From contig DASWDU010000028.1 of NCBI GenBank assembly GCA_036395115.1, positions 1 through 59,827 on the forward strand: a stretch of DNA of 59,827 bases, in the 5' to 3' direction. A model generated the notes under the pieces. The model had not been told where the DNA came from and did not search any database. It worked only from the letters and a program-made list of their open reading frames with translations. Shown in pieces: positions 25,442-33,346 of the stretch. This stretch comes from Thermoplasmata archaeon (GTDB lineage Archaea; Thermoplasmatota; Thermoplasmata; RBG-16-68-12). The stretch's first letter is position 1. Each line of letters begins with the position of its first letter. A program made the translations under genes and the position numbers.

Positions 25442-26443
25442 ATCGGAAAGGTCTTGGTGACGGGAGGCAACGGGTTCATCGCGAGCCATCTCGCGGAGCG
25501 ACTCGAGGACCTCGGCGATGACGTTACCCTCCTCGACCTCGAATTCAACGCGAACACGAAGTCCCTCGATTGCGAGCGGGTCCGGGCGGACGTCCGCGAT
25601 TACGCCGCGATTCACGATGCGGTCGAAGGGAAGGACGCGGTCTTCCATTTCGCGGCGGTCTCTCGCGTCGCGTGGGGCCAAGAGGATCCGTACAATTGCT
25701 GGACGACGAACCAGCTCGGCACGTTGAATGTCCTGGAGGCGTGCCGGAAGTCGGAGTCCCGGCCGACGCTCTTCTATGCGTCGAGCCGCGAGGTCTACGG
25801 CGAGCCTCGCTACCTGCCCGTCGACGAGGCCCACCCCAAGGCGCCCGTGTCGGTCTACGGCGTGACGAAGCTCTGCGCGGAGCGGGCCTGTCGGTCGTAT
25901 GCCGCTTCGAGCGGACTCGACCGCTCGGTCGACGAGGTGATCTTCCGGTTCTCGAACGTGTACGGGAGCGAGCGGGATCTGCCGGAGCGGGTGATCCCGA
26001 AGTTCATGGCGAGCGCCCTGCGGGGCGAGGACATCGTCCTGTACGGCGGCGAGCAAGTGCTCGACTTCACCTTCATCGACGACACGGTCGGCGGAATCCT
26101 GCGGGCGTACCTCGCGACGATCGACAACGGCCGCGACCTCGTCGGCGAGGAATTCCACTTCGTCACCGGGAGGGGGGTGTCCGTCTCCGAGCTCGCCGAG
26201 ATGATCGTCAACCTGACAGGTTCGTCCTCCCGGATCGTCAGGGGCTCCGCGAACGGGTTCGAGGTCCGCCGTTTCATCGGCGATCCGCGGAAATCGCAGA
26301 AGATGCTCGGGTACGCTCCGCGTGTCCGGCTCGAAGACGGACTGAAACGCTTGAAGGAGAGAATGCTCTCGACGAGTCATCGAGATTTTACTCGTGGGGT
26401 CCGTGGGTCTCCCACCGTCGTCGAGGAGCTCCCGGGGTGGTGA
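25442..26443 (+). CDS. NAD-dependent sugar epimerase/dehydratase, copy 1
   Basis: About 333 residues of the extended SDR family. GGNGFIASHLAERL binds NAD; the catalytic Ser-Tyr-Lys set is in LFYASSREVYG and VSVYGVTKLC. It probably converts UDP- or dTDP-sugars (UDP-glucose 4-epimerase or a dehydratase). It is closely similar throughout to the gene at 27109. No ATG/GTG/TTG lies at the expected start; alignment with the paralogue puts it at ATC 25442, after aggggggac. ATG 25367 would add 25 odd residues and overlap the TATA box. The C-terminal tail after KERML is longer than in the paralogue. Confidence 0.85.
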   Translation: MGKVLVTGGNGFIASHLAERLEDLGDDVTLLDLEFNANTKSLDCERVRADVRDYAAIHDAVEGKDAVFHFAAVSRVAWGQEDPYNCWTTNQLGTLNVLEACRKSESRPTLFYASSREVYGEPRYLPVDEAHPKAPVSVYGVTKLCAERACRSYAASSGLDRSVDEVIFRFSNVYGSERDLPERVIPKFMASALRGEDIVLYGGEQVLDFTFIDDTVGGILRAYLATIDNGRDLVGEEFHFVTGRGVSVSELAEMIVNLTGSSSRIVRGSANGFEVRRFIGDPRKSQKMLGYAPRVRLEDGLKRLKERMLSTSHRDFTRGVRGSPTVVEELPGW

Positions 26444-26469
26444 ATGTGTCGCAGGTAACGAGGAAGCTC

Positions 26470-26800
26470 TGACGGAACCGAGCGTGGTCCTCGGGCGGCC
26501 CTGCGTCCGCGGTAAGACCTTTTGCGTCGGCTCGGAGAAAGTTCTGGTCCGCGGCGTGAGCTACGGCACCTTCCAGGTGGACGAGTCGGGTCAGGAGCGC
26601 ACCTGACGCCCAAGGTGGTCGATCATGGCTTCGCGCGGATGACGGAGGAAGGCTTTCAGCGTCGTCCGGATGCACATCGGCCCGCCGCGGTGCGTCTTGG
26701 GTAGGGCCTTCAAGCCGGGCTCTGGGTCATGGTCGGCCGCAACTGGAACAACCATACGCGCCGAAGGCTCCCACGGATTCCAGAGCGGACATTTCACGCG
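26470..26800 (+). pseudogene. Decayed start of a glycosidase-GT2 gene
   Basis: VVLGRPCVRGKTFCVGSEKV then LVRGVSYGTFQVDESGQERT closely matches residues 17-54 of the intact fusion protein at 30740. A stop and frameshift follow, then degraded but alignable pieces in other frames (for example GLQAGLWVMVGRNWNNHT against ALEHGLRVMIGLNWGEHM). Similarity is lost by about 26800, and the GT2 part is gone. Its place directly behind epimerase copy 1 suggests an ancestral epimerase plus fusion-gene block. Confidence 0.8.
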
Positions 26801-27108
26801 ATGAAATGCAGAGGGCGATCTTGCGGCACTAGACGACTGGAGCGGTAGACCGCCGCACCGTCGTGAGGGCCGCCCTCGGGTTCGCCTCCACCAGGATTCC
26901 TACGGGAGGTCTAGTTTCAATTTTGATAGCACCACAACCTGTTGATTTACCCCTGGTCCCATTATAGCTATGGCAGTGGGGGCACGGCCGGGGACGCACC
27001 GCATCACGACGGCGTCGTGGCGTCGAGCGTCTGCAAAAACTGTTCCAATATGACTAAGTATCTGCCGTCTCACTTATTACGCCCTTGCCGGGGGTGTGGA
27101 GAAATCGA
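26801..27108. other. Intergenic stretch before second epimerase
   Basis: 308 bp. An AT-rich patch around 26923-26970, including ccattatagc, is a plausible promoter for the second epimerase. A 60-codon frame at 26942-27124 carries two CxxC motifs (VCKNC, PCRGC) but overlaps the next gene's start and begins with TTG, so it is not called. Confidence 0.4.
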
Positions 27109-28065
27109 GTGGGCAGGATTTTGATCACGGGAGGAAATGGTTTTGTCGGAAGCCATTTGGCTGAACGCCTGGTGGCTCTCGGCCAATCGGTAACGCTATT
27201 TGACCTCCATTTCACCTCGAATTCCCGAGGGCTTGGGTGCGCGAAGGTCCGCGGCGATGTCCGAGATTACAGGTCCGTGCGAGAAGCCGCGAGGGGGAAG
27301 GACGCCGTCTTCCATTTCGCCGCGGTGTCGCGCGTCGCTTGGGGCCAGCAAGATCCGTACAGTTGTTGGGTTACGAATCAGCTGGGCACGTTGAACGTCC
27401 TCGAGTCCTGCCGGAAATCGAGGTCCAAGCCGGTCCTCTTCTATGCGTCGAGCCGGGAGGTGTACGGCGAGCCGGAGACTCTCCCGGTGACCGAGAGCGC
27501 ACCGAACAACCCGATTTCGGTATACGGCATGACGAAACTGTGCGCGGAACGGGCGTGTCTGACGTATGCGGCCCCCGAGACCAATGGTCACAAGGTCAAT
27601 CAGGTGATCTTCCGCTTCTCGAACGTGTACGGTAGCGAGCGAGACGTGCCGGAGCGGGTGATTCCGAAGTTCATGGCGAAGGCTCTTCGAGGGGAAGACA
27701 TCACCCTCTTCGGCGGCGACCAAGTGCTGGATTTCACGTTTATCGATGACACCGTCTTCGGGATTCTGAAAGCGTACCAGGCCACCTTGGATGGCAGGGA
27801 CGACCTCTTCGGTCAGAAGTTTCATTTCGTTACCGGGCGCGGCGTGTCCATCTCGGACCTTGCGAAGATGGTCGTGGAGGTGACGGGCTCGTCGTCCCAG
27901 ATCCTCAAGGGCTCCTCGAACGGCTTCGACGTCCGCCGGTTCATCGGAGATCCCGCGAAGTCTCGGACAGTGCTTGGCTTTGAGGCCAGAGTGCCCTTGG
28001 AGGAAGGATTGGAGACCCTCAAGGAGCGCCTGCTCACGATCGAGACGACCCCGGCTGCGACCTGA
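27109..28065 (+). CDS. NAD-dependent sugar epimerase/dehydratase, copy 2
   Basis: 318 residues, paralogue of the gene at 25442. NAD site GGNGFVGSHLAERL, SSREVYG, and catalytic YGMTK; RFSNVYGSERDVPERVIPKF is the typical substrate-binding segment. GTG 27109 is preceded by ggtgtggag and sits at the family start (MGRILITGG). Probably interconverts nucleotide sugars made by the GalU-like enzyme for the glycosyltransferases downstream. Confidence 0.92.
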   Translation: MGRILITGGNGFVGSHLAERLVALGQSVTLFDLHFTSNSRGLGCAKVRGDVRDYRSVREAARGKDAVFHFAAVSRVAWGQQDPYSCWVTNQLGTLNVLESCRKSRSKPVLFYASSREVYGEPETLPVTESAPNNPISVYGMTKLCAERACLTYAAPETNGHKVNQVIFRFSNVYGSERDVPERVIPKFMAKALRGEDITLFGGDQVLDFTFIDDTVFGILKAYQATLDGRDDLFGQKFHFVTGRGVSISDLAKMVVEVTGSSSQILKGSSNGFDVRRFIGDPAKSRTVLGFEARVPLEEGLETLKERLLTIETTPAAT

Positions 28066-28298
28066 GAAGGTCTGAGAAGCCTGCGAGTCCTGAAGACCAC
28101 GTCGGCCTGCCTGGGGAATCTCGACCGAGACGTCGGCGGCTTGATGGTAGCTGATGAGGGGGATCCTCCGCTCGGCGGACGCGCGGTGGATGCGGGGGCC
28201 ACACAGCGTTGGCGACTCGATTTCGCGCTCAATGCGATAGCTCGTCACATGACCGTCGTCAACCCCTTGGCCCGGAGGAGCGATTCGATCCCGTTTCG

Positions 28299-29471
28299 CT
28301 AGGACCCACCTTGAGTCAGCGCGTGGCTCAGGATTCCTGCCATGACTTTCTTGGTGTCGAAGTGGGCCTCCGCCAGCTTTCGCGCCGCACGACAGTGGCG
28401 TTCATAATCGGCATTGATAATGTCGAACGCCTGTGCCGCCTGCTCAGGCGTCGTGAAGCGGAACATGCCCTCATCGTTGGGCAGGAATGCGCTCGGACCG
28501 GTGTCCTGGACCACGACCGGCTTGCCGCTCGCCAAGTAGCACGCAGTACGGTCACTCACCCATGCGTTCTGGAATTCGATGTACGAACGTTTGGCGCAGC
28601 TGAATTCGCCGCGCGACTGCTGGATGTACTTCTGATACATCTCGGGTGTGGCCGCCACGTCGCGTGAGAGGCGGATCCGCCAACCCCGCCCTTCCATCTC
28701 CTTCGACTCCTTCATGTCCCTCTCCCTCTTCAGAAACAAGGCCAGCTCCAGCGGTTGCCGGGTCAGCCGGGGTAGGTCGGAATACTCCAGGAACGCGGCT
28801 CGTTTCGTGTTCTCGTATTTCTGGTCCCCGTCCACGACCCAATCTGAGGAATCCCAGATGGAGACAGTCGTGAAAGCTTCGCAGTTCGGGTCGAACCGGT
28901 AGGGCCATTGATCGAGGTAGACGGGCGGCCGGATGGAGATCCAGCTCAAACCGCAATCGGGAATTCTGCCGCCCGGCTTGCCCACGTTCTCGCCTACGGT
29001 GAAATACAGGTCATGTCGAGGGACGGTCAGTTGCCCGCGGGAGATCCAGAACTGGAGGAGCCCTGGATCGATATCCACCAACGCGGTGCGTTGGAAGCGC
29101 GCGAGCAGCGCGGGGCTGATCCCGTAGTGAAAATTCAACAAGAAATCCGCTCCCTCAAAGATTGTTTCCGCCTCGTCCCGTTTCATGTCGAGGTATCCAG
29201 TCGGCGCCTTGGAAGGAGGCTTCTTCGTATCCGTCACGTACACGATGGACTTGCCCTCAAGCCCGTACCGTTGCATCCGCTCGCGGAAGGTAGCCAGCGC
29301 GGCGGCCTCCTGGTCGGTGCGACCTTTGGTTCGAAAGGCCTCCAGCCAGTATACGTCGCAGCCGAGTTGGCGCAGTCCCAGCGCATATTGGAGGTAGACC
29401 CAGAAGTGCCCTCCGCCCTCAGGAAAGGCGACGGTATTGTAGGCTGCGATGACCACGGTTGGCTTGGTCAC
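28299..29471 (-). CDS. Glycosyltransferase (GT-B-like)
   Basis: 390 residues with a GT-B-type pattern: an N-terminal domain with TVVIAAYNTVAFPEGGGHFWVYLQYALGLRQLGCDVYWLE and a C-terminal donor domain with FSCAKRSYIEFQNAWVSDRTACYLASGKPVVVQDTGPSAFLP. The last segment matches the nucleotide-sugar end of many group-1 transferases. Start GTG 29471 lies four bases after the stop of the APH-fold gene upstream, so the two are coupled. The likely role is adding a sugar to a surface glycan. Confidence 0.8.
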   Translation of the reverse strand: MTKPTVVIAAYNTVAFPEGGGHFWVYLQYALGLRQLGCDVYWLEAFRTKGRTDQEAAALATFRERMQRYGLEGKSIVYVTDTKKPPSKAPTGYLDMKRDEAETIFEGADFLLNFHYGISPALLARFQRTALVDIDPGLLQFWISRGQLTVPRHDLYFTVGENVGKPGGRIPDCGLSWISIRPPVYLDQWPYRFDPNCEAFTTVSIWDSSDWVVDGDQKYENTKRAAFLEYSDLPRLTRQPLELALFLKRERDMKESKEMEGRGWRIRLSRDVAATPEMYQKYIQQSRGEFSCAKRSYIEFQNAWVSDRTACYLASGKPVVVQDTGPSAFLPNDEGMFRFTTPEQAAQAFDIINADYERHCRAARKLAEAHFDTKKVMAGILSHALTQGGS

Positions 29472-29475
29472 GCCG

Positions 29476-30555
29476 TCACCCCGCGCGCTCAAGCGTTCGC
29501 TCAGGCGGCACAGGCGACGGGAGGACGGGTTTGAACTGATCAAACCACCCCTCGACCTCCGTGAGCGCCTCGGTCGCCCACTCGGCGTGGTCCATGACCA
29601 AAGCGATTGCCGGCCAGATGATCCGGTTGACGATTCGAGCGTACTCGGCGGTCTGGAAGAGGGCGTTCAGGGTGTCCTGCTCGGGGAGCCGCGATCCCTG
29701 TGTTTCCACTTCTTTGCGGTAGAATTCGAGGATGGATTGCCTCTGATCGACCGGGAAGCGCAGGAGAAACGTCGATAGGTCGTAGCTGAACGGGCCGACG
29801 GCAACGTGGTCCCAGTCGATGAGGCGTGCCTGCAGTCCGTCTTTCGTCTCAATCACGAAGACGTTCATGGCCCACAGATCGCCATGGAGCAAGGTCTCCG
29901 CTCCTCCCGAGTCCTCGACGAGTCGTTCCCGCTCAGGAAGGTCTCGTCGGAGGGCGTCGAGACGTTGGAGGAGGCGGAGGCGCAGGGCTTCGTCGCTTGC
30001 GCCCGCCTCCCACGCGTCGAGGGCGTAGACGGCGTCTTTCACGTTCGCCCTGAAGAACTGCATCCCCAGGTCACCGCCGTGGAGCCGGACTTCCCCCAGC
30101 AGTGGATGCCTGGCAAACCGAGTGTGCATCCGCGCGATTTGTTCGACGGCCGCTCGGACCGCCTCGGGTGCAGCACGTTGCGGGTCCAACCCGTGCGGAC
30201 CGAGGTCGTTGTACACATGCCAGACGCAGGCCCCAGTGGGGTCGGCGACGCTGCCCGCCAACGGTGGACCGATGCTGCCCAGACCGGCCGCGGGAAGCCA
30301 GCGCTTCGCCGCAAGTTCGTTCCGGTGGGCGATTGCGGGACTCAGACGCTTGACGATGAGTGTGTCGGGATGGCCGTTGACGGCGAAGCGCAAGCGGAAC
30401 ACCCGCGTGGACTGCGGCTTCAGTTGCGAATGTCCGAGGAAGCTCCCCTTGGCGGCCGGCCCTCCGAGGAGTTCCTGCAGCAATCCGCGGAGTTCGGGCA
30501 GGCCCGGCTGCCCGGAGCCAGCGAGAAGCTGGTCCAGACCGTCAATCAGGGCCAT
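29476..30555 (-). CDS. APH-fold phosphotransferase (small-molecule kinase)
   Basis: 359 residues of the aminoglycoside phosphotransferase-like kinase family. Catalytic loop LLHGDLWAMNVF and metal-binding RLIDWDHVAVG; the N-lobe lysine is in TLIVKRLSP. In a glycan cluster such kinases often phosphorylate sugars or lipid-linked sugars rather than antibiotics. ATG 30555. It is first in a two-gene unit with the glycosyltransferase and divergent from the fusion gene at 30740. Confidence 0.88.
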   Translation of the reverse strand: MALIDGLDQLLAGSGQPGLPELRGLLQELLGGPAAKGSFLGHSQLKPQSTRVFRLRFAVNGHPDTLIVKRLSPAIAHRNELAAKRWLPAAGLGSIGPPLAGSVADPTGACVWHVYNDLGPHGLDPQRAAPEAVRAAVEQIARMHTRFARHPLLGEVRLHGGDLGMQFFRANVKDAVYALDAWEAGASDEALRLRLLQRLDALRRDLPERERLVEDSGGAETLLHGDLWAMNVFVIETKDGLQARLIDWDHVAVGPFSYDLSTFLLRFPVDQRQSILEFYRKEVETQGSRLPEQDTLNALFQTAEYARIVNRIIWPAIALVMDHAEWATEALTEVEGWFDQFKPVLPSPVPPERTLERAG

Positions 30556-30739
30556 ACCTCACGATGGCCGAACGAATGGCCTCATCGGACACCACATCGA
30601 GTTCGGTTCGAGGGCCTCTGACCACCATCATCGGTCGTCCACAGAACCGTGTTCCGGGTATATCCAGATAAGCTTTGCGTTGTGTTCGGATGTACCGACA
30701 ACCTCTTGATATCCGAGAATCGTAGAAGTTGGCGGTGAG

Positions 30740-33346
30740 ATGACCGTCCCCGAAGCGACGCCGGAGTCTCGGACCCAACGGAGCACCGTTGTGGGCCGTC
30801 CCACGGTCCGAGGAAAGTACCTGTTCGTGGGGGCCGAGAAGTTCTGGGTTCGCGGCATCAGTTATGGTACATTCTATATGGACGAAAACCGGCAGGAGCG
30901 TCTGACGCCCGAGAAGGTGGAGAGGGACTTCTCGCAGATGGCGGCGCACGGCTTCAACGTCGTACGCGTGTACACCGCGCCGCCTCGGTGGCTCTTGGAC
31001 GCAGCCTTGGAGCATGGGCTCCGGGTCATGATCGGACTCAACTGGGGCGAGCACATGGCCTTCCTGGGCGAGCCGAGGAGGGTCGAGGAGATCGAAGGAC
31101 GAGTCCGAACCTGGATTCGTTCGTCCGCGGGCCATCCCGCCGTGTTCTGTTACATCATCGGGAATGAGATCCCCACGTCGATCGTCCGGTGGCACGGACG
31201 GCGTCGCGTCGAAAGATTCATCGAACGCTTGTACCGGATTGCCAAGGAGGAGGATCCGGATGCCTTGGTCACCTACGTAAACTACCCGTCGACCGAATAC
31301 CTGCGCCTACCATTCCTGGATTTTTTCTGCTTCAATGTTTACCTCGAATCCCGTGATTCGTTCGAGGGCTATCTCTCCCGTTTGCACAGTTTGAGCGACG
31401 ATCGTCCCGTGATGCTCGCGGAGATTGGGCTGGACAGTCTGCGCGGGGGGGAACAACGGCAAGCCACGATGCTGGAGTCGCAGGTCAAAGCCGCGTTCCT
31501 GCTCGGCTGTGCCGGGGTCATCATCTTCGCCTGGACGGATGAATGGTACCACGGGAAGTACCGGGTCGAGGACTGGGCCTTCGGCTTGACGACCCTCGAT
31601 CGAACGCCGAAGCTCGCCCTTCCCGCAGTGTCAAAAGCCTTCGCGGAATCGCCCTTTCCGCCCGGACTCCAGTGGCCGAAATTCTCAGTGGTTGTGTGCA
31701 CGTACAACGGCGCGTCGACGATTCGCGACACACTGGAAGCCCTACGCAACTTGGACTATCCCTCCTTTGAAGTGATCGTCGTGAACGACGGCTCGACCGA
31801 CGGGACCGCGCAGATCATCTCGAGCTATCCCTACAGGGTCATCCACGAGGAGAATCAAGGCCTGAGCCGAGCGCGCAACATCGGAATCGCAGCGGCCACG
31901 GGAGAGATGGTGGCGTTCATCGACGACGACGCCTACCCGGACCCACACTGGTTGCGGTTCCTCGCCCTTTCCTTCATGGAAGCCAAATACGCTGCGGTCG
32001 GCGGCCCGAACCTCGCCCCATCGACTGACGGATGGAGGGCAGGCGCGATTGCGAACGCCCCCGGCGGGCCGAACGCGGTTCTCCTCACCGATCGGACTGC
32101 GGAGCACATCCCAGGATGCAACATGGCGTTCCGGAAGAGCGCGCTCGAAGCGATCGGAGGGTTTGACCCCGTGTTCCGGACCGCGGGCGACGACGTCGAT
32201 CTCTGTTGGCGACTACGGGACCGCGGGGAGGTCATCGGATATTCCGCCGCGGCGGTCGTCTGGCACCATCGCCGCCGGTCCCTTCGAACGTATTGGAAAC
32301 AGCAGGTCGGATACGGAAAGGCGGAAGCGTTGCTGGAGAAAAAATGGCCTTCGCGGTACGATTCCCTCGGGCGGTTGAGCTGGCTCGGCAGGATCTATGG
32401 CAGAGGCGTCTCCTACGATCTGTCTTCGTTGGGCGGACGTGTCTACCAAGGCGTCTGGGGCACGGCACCGTTCCAGTCGCTGTACCAACCGATCCGTTCT
32501 CGCTGGTCTTGGGCTCTGATGCCCGAGTGGTACCTGCTCGTCGCGATCCTCTCTGGGATGTTCCTGCTCAGCCTGGGGTGGGAAGCGTCCTTCCTCCTCG
32601 GGCCGTGCCTGCTCCTTTCCCTCGCTGTGCCGGTCGCCCAAGCCGCGATCTCCGCCGCCCGGGCCCGCTTCCTCGGCTCTCGTGCGACCAGCCGGTGGTC
32701 ACTCCTCGAACTCCGGACGGTCGTCCTGGTCCTGCATCTCTCCCAACCGATGGCCAGGCTCGTCGGGAGGATGCGGGGCGGCTTGACTCCCTGGCGGAGG
32801 CGAGGCCCGAAGACGCGACCTCGGCTCCGACCCCTTCGCATGATTTACTGGCGTGACGAGCGCGAACCGCCGGAGGATACATTGAGAGCGCTTCAGAAGG
32901 ACCTCCAAACGGCGGGCGCGATCGTGAGGGTCGGCGGGGAGTTCGACGCATGGGACTTGGAGGTCCTTGGAGGACCGTTCGGAAGGAGTCAGTTACTCCT
33001 CGCCGTGGAGGACCACGCCCCGCGGAAGCAACTCTTGCGCTTCCGAATTTCTCCGAAGGTTTCCCGGTCGGCGATCGGCCTCTCCGCCGCGTTTGGGGCT
33101 CTCGCGGTGGGAGCCCTTCAATCCGGCGTGTGGGTATCGAGCATCGTGGCGGCCGTGATCGCGGCCTTTGTCGCTGCGCGGGCGTTGGCCGACTGCGGAT
33201 TCTCGGCGGGCATCCTAGGCGAATGGGTCAGACGGTTCGGAGCCACCGAACCGGCGCCGTCCACGACGGTAGAAGGGAGAGACGAAATCAAGCAGGCCGA
33301 TGAACCGCCTCGACCACGGGAGCCACACGAGGAGGTACTGGAGTGA
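30740..33346 (+). CDS. Glycoside hydrolase-GT2 fusion membrane protein
   Basis: 868 residues. Residues 20-305 form a (beta/alpha)8 glycosidase of the GH-A type: YIIGNEIP (Glu143, likely acid/base) and MLAEIGLD (Glu228, likely nucleophile). Residues 313-560 form a GT2 domain: FSVVVCTYNGASTIRDTLEA, DxD-type IDDDAYPD (395-397) and GDDVDLCWRL. Membrane helices follow at about 592-645, and two more near 775-815. It would polymerise a glucan-like chain in the membrane and remodel it outside or on the same face. ATG 30740; its stop overlaps the ABC gene. A truncated copy of its N-terminus is at 26470. Confidence 0.85.
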   Translation: MTVPEATPESRTQRSTVVGRPTVRGKYLFVGAEKFWVRGISYGTFYMDENRQERLTPEKVERDFSQMAAHGFNVVRVYTAPPRWLLDAALEHGLRVMIGLNWGEHMAFLGEPRRVEEIEGRVRTWIRSSAGHPAVFCYIIGNEIPTSIVRWHGRRRVERFIERLYRIAKEEDPDALVTYVNYPSTEYLRLPFLDFFCFNVYLESRDSFEGYLSRLHSLSDDRPVMLAEIGLDSLRGGEQRQATMLESQVKAAFLLGCAGVIIFAWTDEWYHGKYRVEDWAFGLTTLDRTPKLALPAVSKAFAESPFPPGLQWPKFSVVVCTYNGASTIRDTLEALRNLDYPSFEVIVVNDGSTDGTAQIISSYPYRVIHEENQGLSRARNIGIAAATGEMVAFIDDDAYPDPHWLRFLALSFMEAKYAAVGGPNLAPSTDGWRAGAIANAPGGPNAVLLTDRTAEHIPGCNMAFRKSALEAIGGFDPVFRTAGDDVDLCWRLRDRGEVIGYSAAAVVWHHRRRSLRTYWKQQVGYGKAEALLEKKWPSRYDSLGRLSWLGRIYGRGVSYDLSSLGGRVYQGVWGTAPFQSLYQPIRSRWSWALMPEWYLLVAILSGMFLLSLGWEASFLLGPCLLLSLAVPVAQAAISAARARFLGSRATSRWSLLELRTVVLVLHLSQPMARLVGRMRGGLTPWRRRGPKTRPRLRPLRMIYWRDEREPPEDTLRALQKDLQTAGAIVRVGGEFDAWDLEVLGGPFGRSQLLLAVEDHAPRKQLLRFRISPKVSRSAIGLSAAFGALAVGALQSGVWVSSIVAAVIAAFVAARALADCGFSAGILGEWVRRFGATEPAPSTTVEGRDEIKQADEPPRPREPHEEVLE

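Noticed and set aside
26942-27124. 60-codon frame with two CxxC motifs
   Set aside because: Starts with TTG in an AT-rich promoter-like region and runs into the next gene; probably chance.
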